Below are positions 25,858 through 37,293 of a stretch of DNA of 41,913 nucleotides, in pieces. Source of the DNA: Macrococcoides caseolyticum (GTDB lineage Bacteria; Bacillota; Bacilli; Staphylococcales; Staphylococcaceae); contig NZ_PPRM01000012.1 of the NCBI RefSeq assembly GCF_002902665.1, positions 1 to 41,913 of the forward strand, given 5' to 3'. The translations under genes and the position numbers were made by a program. How positions within the stretch are numbered: the first letter of the stretch is position 1; the number at the start of each line of letters is the position of its first letter. A model generated the notes under the pieces. It had not been told where the DNA came from and did no database searches. It saw only the letters and a program-made list of their open reading frames with translations.

Positions 25858-26397
25858 ATGACACAGATTAATAAGACAAAACGACTCATTACGGTGAGTC
25901 TATTAAGTGCGGTTGCTTTTTTACTCATGTTTTTAAAGTTCCCGTTACCATTTTTACCACCATATCTCACTATTGATTTAAGTGATATTCCTGCGATTAT
26001 CGCACTTTTCACTGTTGGACCGTTTGGAGCGATAGGAGTTGAAGTTATTAAGAACTTGCTGAATTTCTTGATAAATATGGCTGATCCAGTTGGGCCTGTT
26101 GCAAATTTTCTTGCAGGCACATCATTGATACTTACTTTATATGCAGTGACAAAAGGGAAAAAGCACCGTTTAATTGTTGGATTTATATGCGCAACAATCG
26201 TATTGACGATGGTAATGAGTATTATGAATTATTTCGTATTATTACCGCTTTACGGTATGATAATGAATTTCAGTGATATCTCTAATAACTTAAAGGTAAT
26301 TATTACAGCAGGCATCATCCCGTTTAATATTATCAAAGGTATACTCCTTGCGATATTATCAATCATATTGCTCAATGTACTGCCTAAAACAACATAA
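25858..26397 (+). CDS. ribU: Riboflavin transporter, ECF S component RibU
   Basis: Substrate-binding membrane subunit for riboflavin uptake; it works with the shared ECF energising module (EcfA/A'/T) encoded elsewhere. 179 residues with about five or six membrane helices. The N-terminal KTKRLITVSLLSAVAFLLMF, the loop DLSDIPAIIALFTVGPFGA and GPVANFLAG match the RibU/YpaA family. The FMN riboswitch directly upstream confirms the substrate. The start is ATG at 25858 behind GAAGGAGAAGGAA. Confidence 0.95.
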   Translation: MTQINKTKRLITVSLLSAVAFLLMFLKFPLPFLPPYLTIDLSDIPAIIALFTVGPFGAIGVEVIKNLLNFLINMADPVGPVANFLAGTSLILTLYAVTKGKKHRLIVGFICATIVLTMVMSIMNYFVLLPLYGMIMNFSDISNNLKVIITAGIIPFNIIKGILLAILSIILLNVLPKTT

Positions 26398-26401
26398 AAA
26401 C

Positions 26402-26452
26402 AACCCGGACTATTACAGAAAATAATCTCTATTTTCTGTAATAGTCCGGGTT
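26402..26452. terminator. Bidirectional terminator between ribU and fer
   Basis: A 23-bp perfect stem: the arm starting AACCCGGACTATTACAG at 26402 pairs with the arm ending CTGTAATAGTCCGGGTT at 26452, loop ATCTC (26425-26429). It lies between convergent genes. Confidence 0.9.
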
Positions 26453-26459
26453 TGTTATA

Positions 26460-26732
<273 letters not shown>

Positions 26733-26816
26733 TCATGATAAAATATATAAACAATATACATAACTATTTTAGTGATTGTTTAATGGTTTTTCAACAAAAA
26801 GATTCAGGAGATGCAT

Positions 26817-27761
26817 ATGAATTCTATATCAACTTACATACGGACACATTATCGTGAAGATAAATCTATAAAAAGCCTATGGAATATTGTAACAGGAGCA
26901 AGAACACAGCAGACATATTTTGACGCATCAATGCAGCATCTGTTACCTGTTTACGAGATTGCACCTGGTTATCCTTTTGAAGCATTCACAAGTATGTTAA
27001 GCCATTATGATAAGCAACGAGAGCACATACTTTTTCCTTATTTTTATCTTGCATCTGAGATGAGTTTTGAGACGCTAAGTCTACTTATCCAGGCCTCTTC
27101 TGAAATGAGTTACGGCACAAATAGGTATGTGCCAGTCTCGAACAACCTGATTGTACAGTCCCGGGTTAAAGAAGTTATCAGGCAGGCGAAAGCTCATGAC
27201 TTCAATCTTCTGCAGCTAGATTTCTTTAAACTTGTAGACTTGGTCCAAGATAAATTTAAACATAGCTATTTCGTATACAAAATAACGGGTCATGATGTAC
27301 ATCCAAGGAACGATGAACAATTGGCACGCTTATTGAATATTGAAACATCCCATTTGAAATTTAAGTTGTTGGCAGAGAAAAACTATATACTGCATCTGCT
27401 TCGTAATGAATCATTCCATCTATTAAATCAACTTTATTACAAGGTGCCTTTGCATAAGAATACGGCAAGAACGTACCAGCTGATTAACAGCTATTCTATC
27501 AATGAAACTGCTCGTTTGCTTCGTTTAAGAGAGCATACGATTCAGGATCATATTATTGAAATGATGATTAAAGATTATCCAGTAGAATTCTCACGTTTTA
27601 TTAACGCGGATGAACTGCAGACAATTGTTAATCTTTATAGTCAGTTAACACATGGAAAGCTAAAATCATTTTATGAGCATTCAGAGGTTAAAGATTATTT
27701 CAAACTGAAGATTGGCATTGCATACGCCAGTCTGATGGAAAGGAACGATCATGTCCATTGA
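26817..27761 (+). CDS. YpbB-like helix-turn-helix protein, RecQ partner gene
   Basis: 314 residues. The N-terminal part (about 1-220) has no motif I recognise. The C-terminal part (about 230-310) is a helix-turn-helix domain of the type fused to RecQ helicases in other bacteria (SINETARLLRLREHTIQDHIIEM). The start is ATG at 26817 with CAGGAG six bases upstream; the ATG at 26811 directly abuts that site. Its end overlaps recQ by 11 bases, so the two are translationally coupled, and the split domain arrangement suggests they act together on DNA. Matches B. subtilis ypbB beside recS. Confidence 0.85.
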   Translation: MNSISTYIRTHYREDKSIKSLWNIVTGARTQQTYFDASMQHLLPVYEIAPGYPFEAFTSMLSHYDKQREHILFPYFYLASEMSFETLSLLIQASSEMSYGTNRYVPVSNNLIVQSRVKEVIRQAKAHDFNLLQLDFFKLVDLVQDKFKHSYFVYKITGHDVHPRNDEQLARLLNIETSHLKFKLLAEKNYILHLLRNESFHLLNQLYYKVPLHKNTARTYQLINSYSINETARLLRLREHTIQDHIIEMMIKDYPVEFSRFINADELQTIVNLYSQLTHGKLKSFYEHSEVKDYFKLKIGIAYASLMERNDHVH

Positions 27762-29133
27762 ACATTTGTTAAATAAGCGTTTTGGGATTAGAAAGTTAAA
27801 TGAGGAACAAAGGATAATAATTGATAGTATATTGAATAATGAAGATGTATTAGCACTGATGCCTACTGGAAGTGGTAAATCAATCACATTTCAGCTGCCG
27901 GTTGTATTTACCGGAGGAAGAGCACTCGTTATTACCCCATTAATCGCTTTGATGGAGGACCAGGTGATGCAGCTGAAAATGAGTAAAATTAATGCTGTAG
28001 CTATTCATGGAGGGCTGTCACGTGCAGAACTTTCGATAATTACGCATCGAATTGATAGCTATCAATTTATTTATTGTTCTCCTGAATGGTTACAAAGTGA
28101 ACTTGCAGAAGCATTATTCTCTCATATAAAATTTACGCATGTTGTACTAGACGAAGCACATTGCATTTCCCAATGGGGATTCCAGTTCCGCCCTCATTAC
28201 TTACTTGTGAATGAAGTGATTGATAGACATAATGCACAGGTAATCGCTCTAACAGCTACAGCAACAAAAAAGATTATACTTGATATCGAAGAGATTATCG
28301 GAAGGTCATTGAAAGTACATGACTTTCTCAAAAATAAGGACAATATGTATTTATATAAGTATGAAGTACATGAAGATGATAAGCTCAAATTTCTGCAAAA
28401 AGTACTTAGAGAGAGTGGGCCTTCTATTATCTATTTCTCATCAAAGAAGGTATGCGATGCCATATACCAAGCGCTTTCTGAAAATTTTATTGTGGATAGA
28501 TATCATGCAGATATGACCTATAGTGAACGAACTGAAGTACAGAGTCGATTTATGGAAGACGAAGTACAGGTAATATGTGCAACCAGTGCTTTTGGAATGG
28601 GAATCAACAAGAAGAACATCCGTACGGTGATTCACTATCATATCCCGGCATCAATCCTTCAGTTTATTCAGGAAATTGGTCGTGCGGGAAGAGATCATCA
28701 CTCTTGTCAATCGATACTCCTATATAACAATCATGATATTGCACAAGCATCAAGGCTGCTCGAATTAGATGCTATTGACACAGTTGATCTGCACAATTAT
28801 GCTCTGCAAAATATTTATGATGCAGAAAAGAAAGAAAAGCTTGATATTTTTCATCGTAAGTTTGCTAACAACGTTATCGCTGATAAAATAAAGGCGCACC
28901 AATATGAGCAACAGCAGTTATTGTCAAAGATGCTTGCGTATGCGCATAGCATTAATTGCCTCCACCATGAACTTTCTGGGATGTTGAAGGCATCTTCGAA
29001 TAATTCAGATGAATCTTACAGACGTAATCATTGTCATAAGTGCAAAGTGACAGAATTACAAAGATATGAAAGTATTACGAAAAGTATTCAACTGGAGCCT
29101 GTGTCATTAATTTTAGAAAGGTTATTTTTATAG
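27751..29133 (+). CDS. recQ: RecQ family ATP-dependent DNA helicase (RecS-like)
   Basis: Superfamily 2 3'-5' DNA helicase. Walker A is TGSGKS (39-44), the Walker B box DEAH (134-137), then TATAT (motif III) and GRAGRD (motif VI). At 460 residues it is a short RecQ without an HRDC domain, like B. subtilis RecS. The C-terminal NHCHKCK may be the remains of the zinc-binding region; only a few Cys are left. The start is ATG at 27751 behind GGAAAGGA within the end of ypbB. Confidence 0.9.
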   Translation: MSIEHLLNKRFGIRKLNEEQRIIIDSILNNEDVLALMPTGSGKSITFQLPVVFTGGRALVITPLIALMEDQVMQLKMSKINAVAIHGGLSRAELSIITHRIDSYQFIYCSPEWLQSELAEALFSHIKFTHVVLDEAHCISQWGFQFRPHYLLVNEVIDRHNAQVIALTATATKKIILDIEEIIGRSLKVHDFLKNKDNMYLYKYEVHEDDKLKFLQKVLRESGPSIIYFSSKKVCDAIYQALSENFIVDRYHADMTYSERTEVQSRFMEDEVQVICATSAFGMGINKKNIRTVIHYHIPASILQFIQEIGRAGRDHHSCQSILLYNNHDIAQASRLLELDAIDTVDLHNYALQNIYDAEKKEKLDIFHRKFANNVIADKIKAHQYEQQQLLSKMLAYAHSINCLHHELSGMLKASSNNSDESYRRNHCHKCKVTELQRYESITKSIQLEPVSLILERLFL

Positions 29134-29142
29134 CTGTAATAC

Positions 29143-29172
29143 TTTACTAAAGCAATACTGTTTGTCTATAAT
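29143..29172 (+). promoter_or_regulatory. Sigma-A type promoter of ebpS
   Basis: TTTACT (29143-29148), 18-bp spacer, consensus TATAAT (29167-29172), 38 bases before the GTG start. Confidence 0.55.
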
Positions 29173-29209
29173 AAGAATAGACTATAAATTGATGAGTGGG
29201 TGGATAAAC

Positions 29210-30214
29210 GTGTCAAAAAATGATTTTAAAGATGAATTTGAAAAGAATAAACAGAAGATCGAAAGACAACAAGAAGAGGCAGTTGAAACTGAAGAAGTAA
29301 GTTCAGAAACATATGAAGCAAAAAAAGAAACTGAAGAAGATATTTTTCCGCCTCGTGGAGCCTCACGTCGTAGCCGTTCACAAGAAAGAAAGAAACGTGA
29401 AGACAAAGCTGACGATAACAAAGAGGAAGGTATCATTGGCGCTGGCGCTAAGAAACAGAACAAAAGAAATAATAGTAAAAAGACTGATAAACAAGTCTCG
29501 AACAGTAAAAAAGCAGCTGGTGCTGCAGGGGCAGCAGGAGCTGCTGCAAAAGTAAATAAAGCAAATGCTAAGACCATGGAAGAAGCGCCTGCAAAGGACA
29601 AACAGCAAGAAGATAAAGAGAATAGTGGACTTAAGAAATTTATTCCGCTGATTGCTGCGATTTTAATACTGTTGCCAATTATGTTGTTGCTTGCGAATTA
29701 CATCAATTCTCAAAGTGATAATAAACATAATAATACCGAACAAGTAGCAACGAATGACAAGAAAACTGCTGAAGATAAAACGAACAAAACTAAGGATCAG
29801 ACTGCTAAAGAGAAAGCGTCAGAAAAAGCAGCACAGGAAAAAGCAGCACAGGAAAAGACAGCTAAGGAAAAAGCAGCACAAGAAAAGGCAGCTAAGGAAA
29901 AAGTGGCAGAAGAAAAAGCGGCAGAAGAAAAAGTAGCACAAAAAGCTGCTGATGAAACAGAAGCGGCAAGATTAGCAGAAGAAAAAGCAGCACAAGAAGT
30001 TCAGGATAATGCATCGCAACCATCAGCCGCATCAAACAATGACAATCAGCAAACTCAGGCAACACACGTTGTTAATGCGAAGGAGAATCTTTACCGAATA
30101 GCGATTAAATACTATGGCAGCGGCTCTCCAGAAAATGTTGAAAAGATAAGACAGGCAAATGGGATTTCAGGCAATAATCTTTCACAAGGTCAGACGTTAG
30201 TTATACCGGAATAA
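29210..30214 (+). CDS. ebpS: EbpS-like membrane protein with C-terminal LysM domain
   Basis: 334 residues. The N-terminus ([14 protein letters not shown]) and the LysM domain (about 285-333, with [20 protein letters not shown]) match S. aureus elastin-binding protein EbpS as I remember it. In between: a charged region with [12 protein letters not shown], an Ala/Gly tract (about residues 104-114), one membrane helix (about 155-176), and a Lys/Ala/Glu-rich repeat region (about 200-250). The LysM domain is outside and should bind peptidoglycan. It is clearly shorter than S. aureus EbpS (about 486 residues). The start is GTG at 29210 after GAGTGGGTGG, supported by alignment with EbpS; ATG at 29192 lies inside that site. 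Whether it binds elastin cannot be inferred. Confidence 0.88.
   Translation: MSKNDFKDEFEKNKQKIERQQEEAVETEEVSSETYEAKKETEEDIFPPRGASRRSRSQERKKREDKADDNKEEGIIGAGAKKQNKRNNSKKTDKQVSNSKKAAGAAGAAGAAAKVNKANAKTMEEAPAKDKQQEDKENSGLKKFIPLIAAILILLPIMLLLANYINSQSDNKHNNTEQVATNDKKTAEDKTNKTKDQTAKEKASEKAAQEKAAQEKTAKEKAAQEKAAKEKVAEEKAAEEKVAQKAADETEAARLAEEKAAQEVQDNASQPSAASNNDNQQTQATHVVNAKENLYRIAIKYYGSGSPENVEKIRQANGISGNNLSQGQTLVIPE
29808..29950 (+). repeat. Degenerate 15-bp tandem repeat in ebpS
   Basis: Eight to nine copies of a 15-base unit coding for variants of E-K-A-A-Q/K ([20 protein letters not shown] and so on). It encodes a probable charged helical stalk between the membrane helix and the LysM domain, and could vary in copy number by slippage. 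Confidence 0.8.
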
Positions 30215-30232
30215 AATAAAGGGGGCGGTACT

Positions 30233-30880
30233 ATGTATTTAAAGTCAATAATGATACCTAAAGAAAAATGTTACGTTGCAAATCCAGATGACACAGTTAA
30301 GAGTGTGTTTGACAAACTTGAACACCATGGTATTGACGGGATGCCTGTTGTTGAAACAGGAAAATATATTGGCACAGCAACACGTTATAGCATTTTTAGA
30401 CATTTCTTCTTTATGAAGACACCCAAACTAAGAGATGAATTCATTGAAAACACAAAGATTAAGGATATCCTTCCTCTTGATGAATATAGTGTTAAAGATG
30501 ATGCGTTATTCGAAGAGTCTTTCTTAACACTACAAGATTTTCCGATTTTAAGTGTTATCAATGAACGCAACGATTTTTTAGGCGTGGTGTCACGATTTGA
30601 TGTTATGGAGCAGTTTAAATCTGCATTTGGAATGAATCAAAAAGGTGTGCGCATTGCCATTACATCAATAGATGCAGAAGGGCGTATCATGCGTCTTGCT
30701 TCAGCATTGAAGAAGTATAAGTTAAATGCTATTTCTTTTGTAACGTTTGACGAAACAGATAAGATGCATCGAAGAATGATTGTTAAAGTTGAAAATAATA
30801 AAAATATTAAGAAGTTTACAAAGTATCTTAAAAACAATGGCTTTAAGATTCTCGATATACAAGAACATGACGAAATCTAG
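30233..30880 (+). CDS. CBS domain protein with C-terminal ACT-like domain
   Basis: 215 residues. Two CBS motifs form a Bateman module (about 1-135): first HHGIDGMPVVETGKYIGTAT, second LQDFPILSVINERNDFLGVVSR. The last ~75 residues (GVRIAITSIDAEGRIMRLASAL onward) look like an ACT-type regulatory fold. Such proteins sense adenine nucleotides, including c-di-AMP in some Firmicutes (CbpA/CbpB type); I cannot assign the ligand. The start is ATG at 30233 behind AAAGGGGGCGG, 18 bases after ebpS, so it is likely co-transcribed with it. Confidence 0.8.
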   Translation: MYLKSIMIPKEKCYVANPDDTVKSVFDKLEHHGIDGMPVVETGKYIGTATRYSIFRHFFFMKTPKLRDEFIENTKIKDILPLDEYSVKDDALFEESFLTLQDFPILSVINERNDFLGVVSRFDVMEQFKSAFGMNQKGVRIAITSIDAEGRIMRLASALKKYKLNAISFVTFDETDKMHRRMIVKVENNKNIKKFTKYLKNNGFKILDIQEHDEI

Positions 30881-30905
30881 AGGGGGCTCTTTTGAGCCCT
30901 TTTTT
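30881..30905 (+). terminator. Intrinsic terminator after the CBS gene
   Basis: GGGGCTC (30883-30889) pairs with GAGCCCT (30894-30900) around TTTT, followed by a T tract to 30905. Confidence 0.88.
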
Positions 30906-30925
30906 ATTTAAGAAAGGTGAAAAAA

Positions 30926-31906
30926 ATGAAACACGTACAAAGTATTATAATTGGAGCTGGTCCATGTGGATTATCAGCAAGTATAGAGCAAAAAAAGAAA
31001 GGTATAGATAATATTATTATCGAAAAAGGGAATGTCGTTGAAGCAATCTACAATTATCCGACACACCAGACTTTTTTTTCGACGAGCGAAAAATTGAGTA
31101 TCGGTGATATTCCGTTTATTGTTGAAGAACATAAGCCGCATCGAAATCAAGCACTTGTCTATTACAGAAGTGTAGTGAAATATCACGATTTAAAGATTCA
31201 TTCTGGCGAAGAAGTTCTAAAAGTGGAGAAGCATGAAGACGAATTTATTATCACGACAACTAAAGCACACTATACATGTAATTACGTTACAGTTGCGACG
31301 GGTTATTATGGGCAGCCGAATACATTGGATGTGCCGGGTGCTGATTTAGATAAGGTGCAGCATTACTTCAAGGAAGCACATCCTTATTTTGATCAGGATG
31401 TGTTGATCATTGGTGGTAAAAACTCTGCAATTGACGCTGCGATCGAACTCGAAAAAGCCGGTGCACGAGTGACGGCTGTGTATCGTGGTGATACATATTC
31501 TAAGAGTGTGAAACCCTGGATACTACCTCTTTACGAATCCCTTGTTAATCATGAAAAAATTAAACTCTATTTTAATAGTCATGTAACATCTATCAATGAT
31601 TCTGAAGTGATCATTCAAACCCCTGACGGAGAAATGGCAATCAAAAATGATACTGTTTTTGCGATGATTGGCTATCATCCTGATTACACTTTCTTAGGTG
31701 ATATGGGGATAGCGCTCATAACGAATGAATTTGGTACAGCACCATTCTATGACAGAGAGACGATGGAGACGAATATAGACAATTTATATATCGCAGGTGT
31801 CATCGCAGCAGGAAATGACGCAAATACGATATTCATTGAAAACGGAAAATTTCATGGCGGACTGATAGCTGATGATATTATAAAAAAAGAAATACGTGGA
31901 CAATAA
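30926..31906 (+). CDS. ypdA: Bacillithiol disulfide reductase YpdA (Bdr)
   Basis: FAD/NADPH-dependent enzyme that reduces oxidised bacillithiol. The FAD motif is GAGPCG (10-15, with the conserved Cys14), the NADPH motif is LIIGGKNSAIDA, and the C-terminal GVIAAGNDANTIFIENG is typical of the YpdA group. 326 residues. The start is ATG at 30926 behind AAAGGTG; an upstream in-frame GTG at 30917 lies inside the ribosome binding site. Together with BrxB (2876-3313) and NADPH from zwf/gnd, most of the bacillithiol recycling chain is encoded in this window. Confidence 0.93.
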   Translation: MKHVQSIIIGAGPCGLSASIEQKKKGIDNIIIEKGNVVEAIYNYPTHQTFFSTSEKLSIGDIPFIVEEHKPHRNQALVYYRSVVKYHDLKIHSGEEVLKVEKHEDEFIITTTKAHYTCNYVTVATGYYGQPNTLDVPGADLDKVQHYFKEAHPYFDQDVLIIGGKNSAIDAAIELEKAGARVTAVYRGDTYSKSVKPWILPLYESLVNHEKIKLYFNSHVTSINDSEVIIQTPDGEMAIKNDTVFAMIGYHPDYTFLGDMGIALITNEFGTAPFYDRETMETNIDNLYIAGVIAAGNDANTIFIENGKFHGGLIADDIIKKEIRGQ

Positions 31907-31923
31907 TTTGTCCACGTATTTTT
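31890..31923. terminator. Bidirectional terminator between ypdA and ansA
   Basis: AAATACGTGGACAA (31890-31903) pairs with TTTGTCCACGTATTT (31908-31922), A-rich before and T-rich after. It overlaps the end of both convergent genes. Confidence 0.85.
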
Positions 31924-32887
31924 AACGTTTGAAATAATCATCAAGAAGAGCGTCATTTAAACCATTACTTATTGCAACGATGAGTTTTAGACGCGCTTTC
32001 TGACCGTTAAGTCCGTTGGAGAATATGAGTCCCATCTTCTGTAGCTCATATCCCCCACCTTCGTATTGATAGTTGCCACTTGCAATACCATTGAAACATC
32101 GGGATACGATGACAATCGGGATATTTTTATCGATTAGATATTGAATGCCGTCTAATGAAGAAGGTGGCAAGTTTCCTTGTCCAAGCGCTTCTATAACAAG
32201 CCCGTCATATTCTTGATCAGCGAAGAATTTGATTAAGTTTGAATCCAGATCGCTATGGGCTTTAACGAGTCCGACTTTAATCGCTTCATTGACTTTAACA
32301 AACGGGGGATGTGTCAATGGATGATGATGGAAATAAATATTGTTTTTCGTGATGATACCGAGTGGTCCGTAGTTCGGACTTTGAAAAGTGCTTGTATTTG
32401 ATGTATGGGTCTTTGTTACGTTCATAGCTGTATGAATTTCGTCATTAAACACAACAAGTACGCCTTTATTTTTGGCATCATCATGGCAAGCTGTACGTAT
32501 TGCGGAGATGTAATTATACAGACCATCTGCCCCGATTTCGTTGGATGAACGCATTGCACCGGTTAAGATTACTGGAATTGAAACGTTGAGCGTCAAATCT
32601 AGAAAATATGCTGTTTCTTCGAGCGTGTCAGTGCCATGTGTGATGACGATACCATCATAGTTCTCTTCATATATTTCATTGATAATTGACTTTCTTAATA
32701 TATTCATATGTTTAAGCGTTATATGGGGGGAAGGGATTTGAAATGGGTGTTTTTCGGTAATGTTTGCGATTGACTGAATGATTTCGATATTTGACATAGG
32801 GTTTGTGTCATTCGTTGTGACGACACCTTGTGCATTTTCAGACATACTGATTGTTCCACCTGTATGCATTACGAGAATATTTTTCAT
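31922..32887 (-). CDS. ansA: L-asparaginase (type I, cytoplasmic)
   Basis: Hydrolyses asparagine to aspartate and ammonia. The nucleophile Thr12 is in TGGTIS and the second catalytic pair Thr86-Asp87 in THGTDTLEET; the C-terminal VSRCFNG and a conserved Lys complete the fold. No signal peptide, so the enzyme is cytoplasmic. 321 residues. The start is ATG at 32887 with GGAGGAC upstream on the minus strand. In Bacillus and Staphylococcus this gene is also near ypdA and cmk. Confidence 0.92.
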   Translation of the reverse strand: MKNILVMHTGGTISMSENAQGVVTTNDTNPMSNIEIIQSIANITEKHPFQIPSPHITLKHMNILRKSIINEIYEENYDGIVITHGTDTLEETAYFLDLTLNVSIPVILTGAMRSSNEIGADGLYNYISAIRTACHDDAKNKGVLVVFNDEIHTAMNVTKTHTSNTSTFQSPNYGPLGIITKNNIYFHHHPLTHPPFVKVNEAIKVGLVKAHSDLDSNLIKFFADQEYDGLVIEALGQGNLPPSSLDGIQYLIDKNIPIVIVSRCFNGIASGNYQYEGGGYELQKMGLIFSNGLNGQKARLKLIVAISNGLNDALLDDYFKR

Positions 32888-32961
32888 GTTAGTCCTCCAA
32901 TATACATTGATATAGCTCTATGATAAAATAACTAAGATTAAACAACAAGGTAGGTATATAA

Positions 32962-33612
<651 letters not shown>

Positions 33613-33692
33613 AAAGCGTATTTCTTGACTTTCACCTCAATTTGTAAGAAGTTTATAATAACACTAGTTGTAATTTCAAGGAGGAATCCATA

Positions 33693-34856
33693 ATGACAGA
33701 AGAATTTAACGAAGCAATGATTAAAGAAATTCAAGAAGGAGACAAAGTTAAAGGAACGGTACAAGCGATTGAAGAGAAACATGTCGTTCTTAACTTAGAT
33801 GGTGCGAAATATGATGGTATCATCCCAATTAGTCAACTTTCAAGTCTACATATTGAAAACGCTGAGGAAGTCGTTCAAATTGGCGATGAAATTGAAGCAT
33901 TTGTTACTAAGATTGAAGATAAAGAGGAAGATGGTCATTACATCTTATCTAAACGCCAGCTAGATGAATCTGAATCATTTGAGTCATTGAAAGAAAAGTT
34001 CGAAAATGGTGAAACGCTAGAAGCAGAAGTTAAAGAAGCTGTAAAAGGCGGTCTTGTGGTAGATGTCGGTCTTAGAGGATTCATTCCTGCATCATTAATC
34101 TCTACGAATTATATTGAAGACTTCTCAAGTTACGTTGGTCAAGTATTGACTTTAAAGATTGAAGAACTAGATCAAGAGAAGAACCGTGTTATCTTAAATC
34201 ACAAAGTAATCGAGGCTGAAGAGAACAAAGTGAAAAAAGAACAGCGTCTTGATGAAATTGAAGTGGGCTCTGTAATCGAAGGCGAAGTTTTACGTATTAC
34301 AAACTTTGGAGCTTTCGTAGATATCGGTGAAGTAGATGGACTTGTGCATATCTCTCAGATCACGCATGACCATATCGATAAGGTTGAAGATGCGCTATCC
34401 ATCGGTGATAAAGTAAAGGTTAAAGTATTAAGCGTAGATAAAGAAGCAGAACGCGTTTCTTTATCGATGAAAGCTGCTTTACCTGGCCCATTTGAAACGA
34501 TTGAAGAGAAGTTTAGTATTGGAGACATCATTGATGGAGAAGTTGTTCGTCTAGCAAACTTTGGAGCTTTCGTTGAAATTGATAAAGGATTACAAGGCCT
34601 TGTGCATATTTCTCAAATTAGTCACGACCATATCGGTAATCCGTCAGAAGTGCTTGAACCAGGTCAAAAGGTTAAAGTGAAGATTCTGGACATTAATAAA
34701 GAAGAGAAACGTATTGGACTTTCTATTAAAGCGACTCAAGAACAAGTAGAAGATTTTGATACTACATACTTGAGCAATGATTCAAATCAAGAGAATCAAG
34801 ATGCACCGACACTTGGTGATGTGTTTGGAGACAAACTTAAAAATTTAAATCTTTAA
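33693..34856 (+). CDS. rpsA: 30S ribosomal protein S1
   Basis: Four S1 RNA-binding domains at about residues 14-82, 99-168, 185-255 and 271-341; the third and fourth contain near-identical NFGAFV(D/E)I and GLVHISQI blocks. 387 residues and four domains are typical of low-GC Gram-positives (six in E. coli). The start is ATG at 33693 behind AAGGAGGAA. Upstream a TTGACT (33625) and TATAAT (33654) are too far apart (23 bp) to be one ordinary promoter. A strong terminator follows. Confidence 0.95.
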   Translation: MTEEFNEAMIKEIQEGDKVKGTVQAIEEKHVVLNLDGAKYDGIIPISQLSSLHIENAEEVVQIGDEIEAFVTKIEDKEEDGHYILSKRQLDESESFESLKEKFENGETLEAEVKEAVKGGLVVDVGLRGFIPASLISTNYIEDFSSYVGQVLTLKIEELDQEKNRVILNHKVIEAEENKVKKEQRLDEIEVGSVIEGEVLRITNFGAFVDIGEVDGLVHISQITHDHIDKVEDALSIGDKVKVKVLSVDKEAERVSLSMKAALPGPFETIEEKFSIGDIIDGEVVRLANFGAFVEIDKGLQGLVHISQISHDHIGNPSEVLEPGQKVKVKILDINKEEKRIGLSIKATQEQVEDFDTTYLSNDSNQENQDAPTLGDVFGDKLKNLNL

Positions 34857-34867
34857 TAGAGTTCAAA

Positions 34868-34901
34868 GGAGACAATGGCGCTTGCCTTGTCTCTTTTTTT
34901 T
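34868..34901 (+). terminator. Intrinsic terminator of rpsA
   Basis: GAGACAA (34869-34875) with GGC pairs with GCC-TTGTCTC (34884-34893), one bulged T, followed by eight T. Confidence 0.9.
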
Positions 34902-34964
34902 AAATATTAATAAATGATAAACTATGTTAAAATAATAGGGATATTATTTGAGAGGATAGATAAA

Positions 34965-36275
34965 ATGACAAAACCAACGATAGCGATTGTAGGTCGTGCA
35001 AATGTAGGGAAATCTACAATTTTTAATAGAATCGTCGGGGAACGTGTTTCGATTGTAGAAGACACACCCGGAGTTACAAGAGATAGAATTTATTCGAGCG
35101 GAGAATGGTTGACACATGAATTCAATATAATAGATACAGGTGGGATTGAACTGGGTGATGAGCCTTTCCAGGAGCAGATTCGTGCTCAGGCAGAAATTGC
35201 GATTGAGGAAGCGGATGTTATCATCTTTATGGTGAATGGGCGTGACGGAATTACGAATGAAGACGATTTCGTTGCAAAACTATTATTTAAATCAAGCAAG
35301 CCTGTTGTACTAGGTGTCAATAAAATTGATAATCCCGAAATGCGTGCAGATATATACGAATTCTACTCATTGGGATTTGGGGAACCTTTTCCGATTTCTG
35401 GATCACATGGTCTAGGTATCGGTGACTTACTGGATGAAGCGGCAAAGCACTTTCCTGAGCAGCAGGAAGAAGATTATGATGATGATGTTATCAAATTCTC
35501 GCTAATAGGAAGACCTAATGTGGGGAAATCGAGTTTAATCAATGCAATCCTTGGTGAAGAGCGTGTTATCGTATCACCCGTTGCAGGTACAACACGAGAT
35601 GCAATAGATACGGTATACACTTTCGAGAACCAGGAATATGTGATGATTGATACAGCTGGAATGCGTAAAAAAGGTAAGGTATATGAGGCAACGGAACGTT
35701 ATTCTGTATTGCGTGCCTTAAAAGCAATCGAACGTTCGAACGTCGTGCTGGTTGTTATCGATGCTGAAGAAGGTATTATTGAACAGGATAAGAAGATTGC
35801 TGGATATGCCCATGAAGCAGGTAAAGCTATTGTTATCGTTGTAAACAAATGGGACACTGTTGAAAAAGACTCGAAAACGATGAAGAAGTTTGAAGATAAA
35901 GTGCGTGAAAACTTCCAGTTCTTAGATTATGCGCCGATTGCCTTTGTTTCTGCAAAGGAGCGCAAACGTCTGAATACATTGTTCCCGCTAATTAATATGG
36001 CAGGGGAGAACCATCGTAAACGAGTTCAAAGCAGTACGCTAAATGAAGTGATCACTGATGCTGTTGCGATGAATCCAACACCGACCCATAAGGGCAGTCG
36101 ATTAAACATCTTCTATACGACACAAGTTGCGATTGAACCACCGACTTTTGTATTCTTCGTCAATGATGTTGAGATGATGCATTTCTCATATCAAAGATTT
36201 TTAGAGAACAGAATTCGTGCAGCCTTTGGATTCGAAGGAACACCATTACATTTAATTGCAAGAAAGAGAAATTAG
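34965..36275 (+). CDS. der: Ribosome-associated GTPase Der (EngA)
   Basis: GTPase with two tandem G domains needed for 50S ribosome assembly. First G domain: GRANVGKST (10-18), DTGG, NKID. Second: [20 protein letters not shown]-like C-terminal domain follows. 436 residues is exactly the family length. The start is ATG at 34965 behind GAGAGGATA; an in-frame ATG at 34914 would add 17 non-conserved residues and lacks a site. Confidence 0.96.
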   Translation: MTKPTIAIVGRANVGKSTIFNRIVGERVSIVEDTPGVTRDRIYSSGEWLTHEFNIIDTGGIELGDEPFQEQIRAQAEIAIEEADVIIFMVNGRDGITNEDDFVAKLLFKSSKPVVLGVNKIDNPEMRADIYEFYSLGFGEPFPISGSHGLGIGDLLDEAAKHFPEQQEEDYDDDVIKFSLIGRPNVGKSSLINAILGEERVIVSPVAGTTRDAIDTVYTFENQEYVMIDTAGMRKKGKVYEATERYSVLRALKAIERSNVVLVVIDAEEGIIEQDKKIAGYAHEAGKAIVIVVNKWDTVEKDSKTMKKFEDKVRENFQFLDYAPIAFVSAKERKRLNTLFPLINMAGENHRKRVQSSTLNEVITDAVAMNPTPTHKGSRLNIFYTTQVAIEPPTFVFFVNDVEMMHFSYQRFLENRIRAAFGFEGTPLHLIARKRN

Positions 36276-36285
36276 GAGTGATTGT

Positions 36286-37284
36286 ATGCTACAAGTTTCA
36301 GTAATCGGAACAGGTTCATGGGGTACCGCACTAGCGAATGTACTTTCAGAGAATCGACATGACGTTTTAATGTGGGGGAAGACTCAGGCTACCGTTAACG
36401 AAATCAACACACATCATACGAATGCAAAGTATCTTAAAGACACTCAGCTGCACCATGCACTGAAAGCAACTTCAAATATTCAGCAAGCAGTACTGCATGC
36501 TAAGATAATCATAATAGCTGTTCCTACGAAAGCAATTCGTTCGGTAATGCAGCAGATTAATGAGGTTGCGAATGAAAAGAAAGTTTTTATTCATGTTTCT
36601 AAAGGGATAGAGCCCACAACATTTAAAAGAATCTCTGAAATGATAACTGAAGAGATGGATCCTGAGAAGTTTCAAGGTGTCGGTGTTCTGAGTGGGCCGA
36701 GTCATGCTGAAGAACTTGCGCTTAAGCACCCCACAACGGTTGCTGTAGCAAGTGACGATAAACAGATTAGGCAGATTGCACAAGATATTTTTATGAATTC
36801 GTATTTTAGAATCTATACAAATGATGACCTGATTGGTGTCGAAATTGGAGGTGCGCTTAAGAATATTATCGCACTTGCAGCTGGAATCACAGATGGCCTT
36901 GGCTATGGAGACAATGCTAAAGCAGCCTTGATGACACGTGGTCTCGCTGAAATCACACGCCTTGGAACGAAGATGGGGGCAGATCCATTAACATTTCTTG
37001 GTCTTGCAGGGATCGGTGATCTGATTGTGACATGTACATCAGTACATTCACGAAACTGGAAGTGTGGTAATATGCTTGGTAAAGGTGCTTCGCTCGATGA
37101 AGCGCTGGCACAAATGGGTATGGTCGTCGAAGGGGTCCGTACGACACAAGCTGCAAACGAAATGGCGCAGGCATTTGGAGTTGAGATGCCAATTACACAA
37201 TCATTATATAAGCTGTTGTTTGAAGGTCTTGATGTCAATGAAGGAGTTAAGAATCTGATGAACAGAGAAAAAACGAACGAATAG
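36286..37284 (+). CDS. gpsA: Glycerol-3-phosphate dehydrogenase [NAD(P)+]
   Basis: Makes sn-glycerol 3-phosphate from dihydroxyacetone phosphate for phospholipid synthesis. The N-terminal dinucleotide motif is [10 protein letters not shown] (8-17), the catalytic Lys lies in [13 protein letters not shown], and [12 protein letters not shown] is a family signature. 332 residues. The start is ATG at 36286 after TTAGGAG, 10 bases past the der stop; der-gpsA is conserved in Bacillus and Staphylococcus. Confidence 0.95.
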   Translation: MLQVSVIGTGSWGTALANVLSENRHDVLMWGKTQATVNEINTHHTNAKYLKDTQLHHALKATSNIQQAVLHAKIIIIAVPTKAIRSVMQQINEVANEKKVFIHVSKGIEPTTFKRISEMITEEMDPEKFQGVGVLSGPSHAEELALKHPTTVAVASDDKQIRQIAQDIFMNSYFRIYTNDDLIGVEIGGALKNIIALAAGITDGLGYGDNAKAALMTRGLAEITRLGTKMGADPLTFLGLAGIGDLIVTCTSVHSRNWKCGNMLGKGASLDEALAQMGMVVEGVRTTQAANEMAQAFGVEMPITQSLYKLLFEGLDVNEGVKNLMNREKTNE

Positions 37285-37293
37285 AGGTAGACT

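Noticed and set aside
29182-29601. Long minus-strand frame opposite ebpS (139 codons)
   Set aside because: It exists because the sense gene is rich in Lys, Glu and Ala codons; Ser/Leu/Phe-rich low-complexity product with no start signals.
29754-29936. Lys/Arg-rich plus-strand frame inside ebpS
   Set aside because: Frame-shifted reading of the 15-bp repeat; no independent start signals.
33625-33659. TTGACT...TATAAT as rpsA promoter
   Set aside because: The spacer is 23 bp, too long for a normal sigma-A promoter; one of the two elements may belong to a different site.
36903-37238. Minus-strand frame of 111 codons inside gpsA
   Set aside because: Antisense shadow of a conserved gene.
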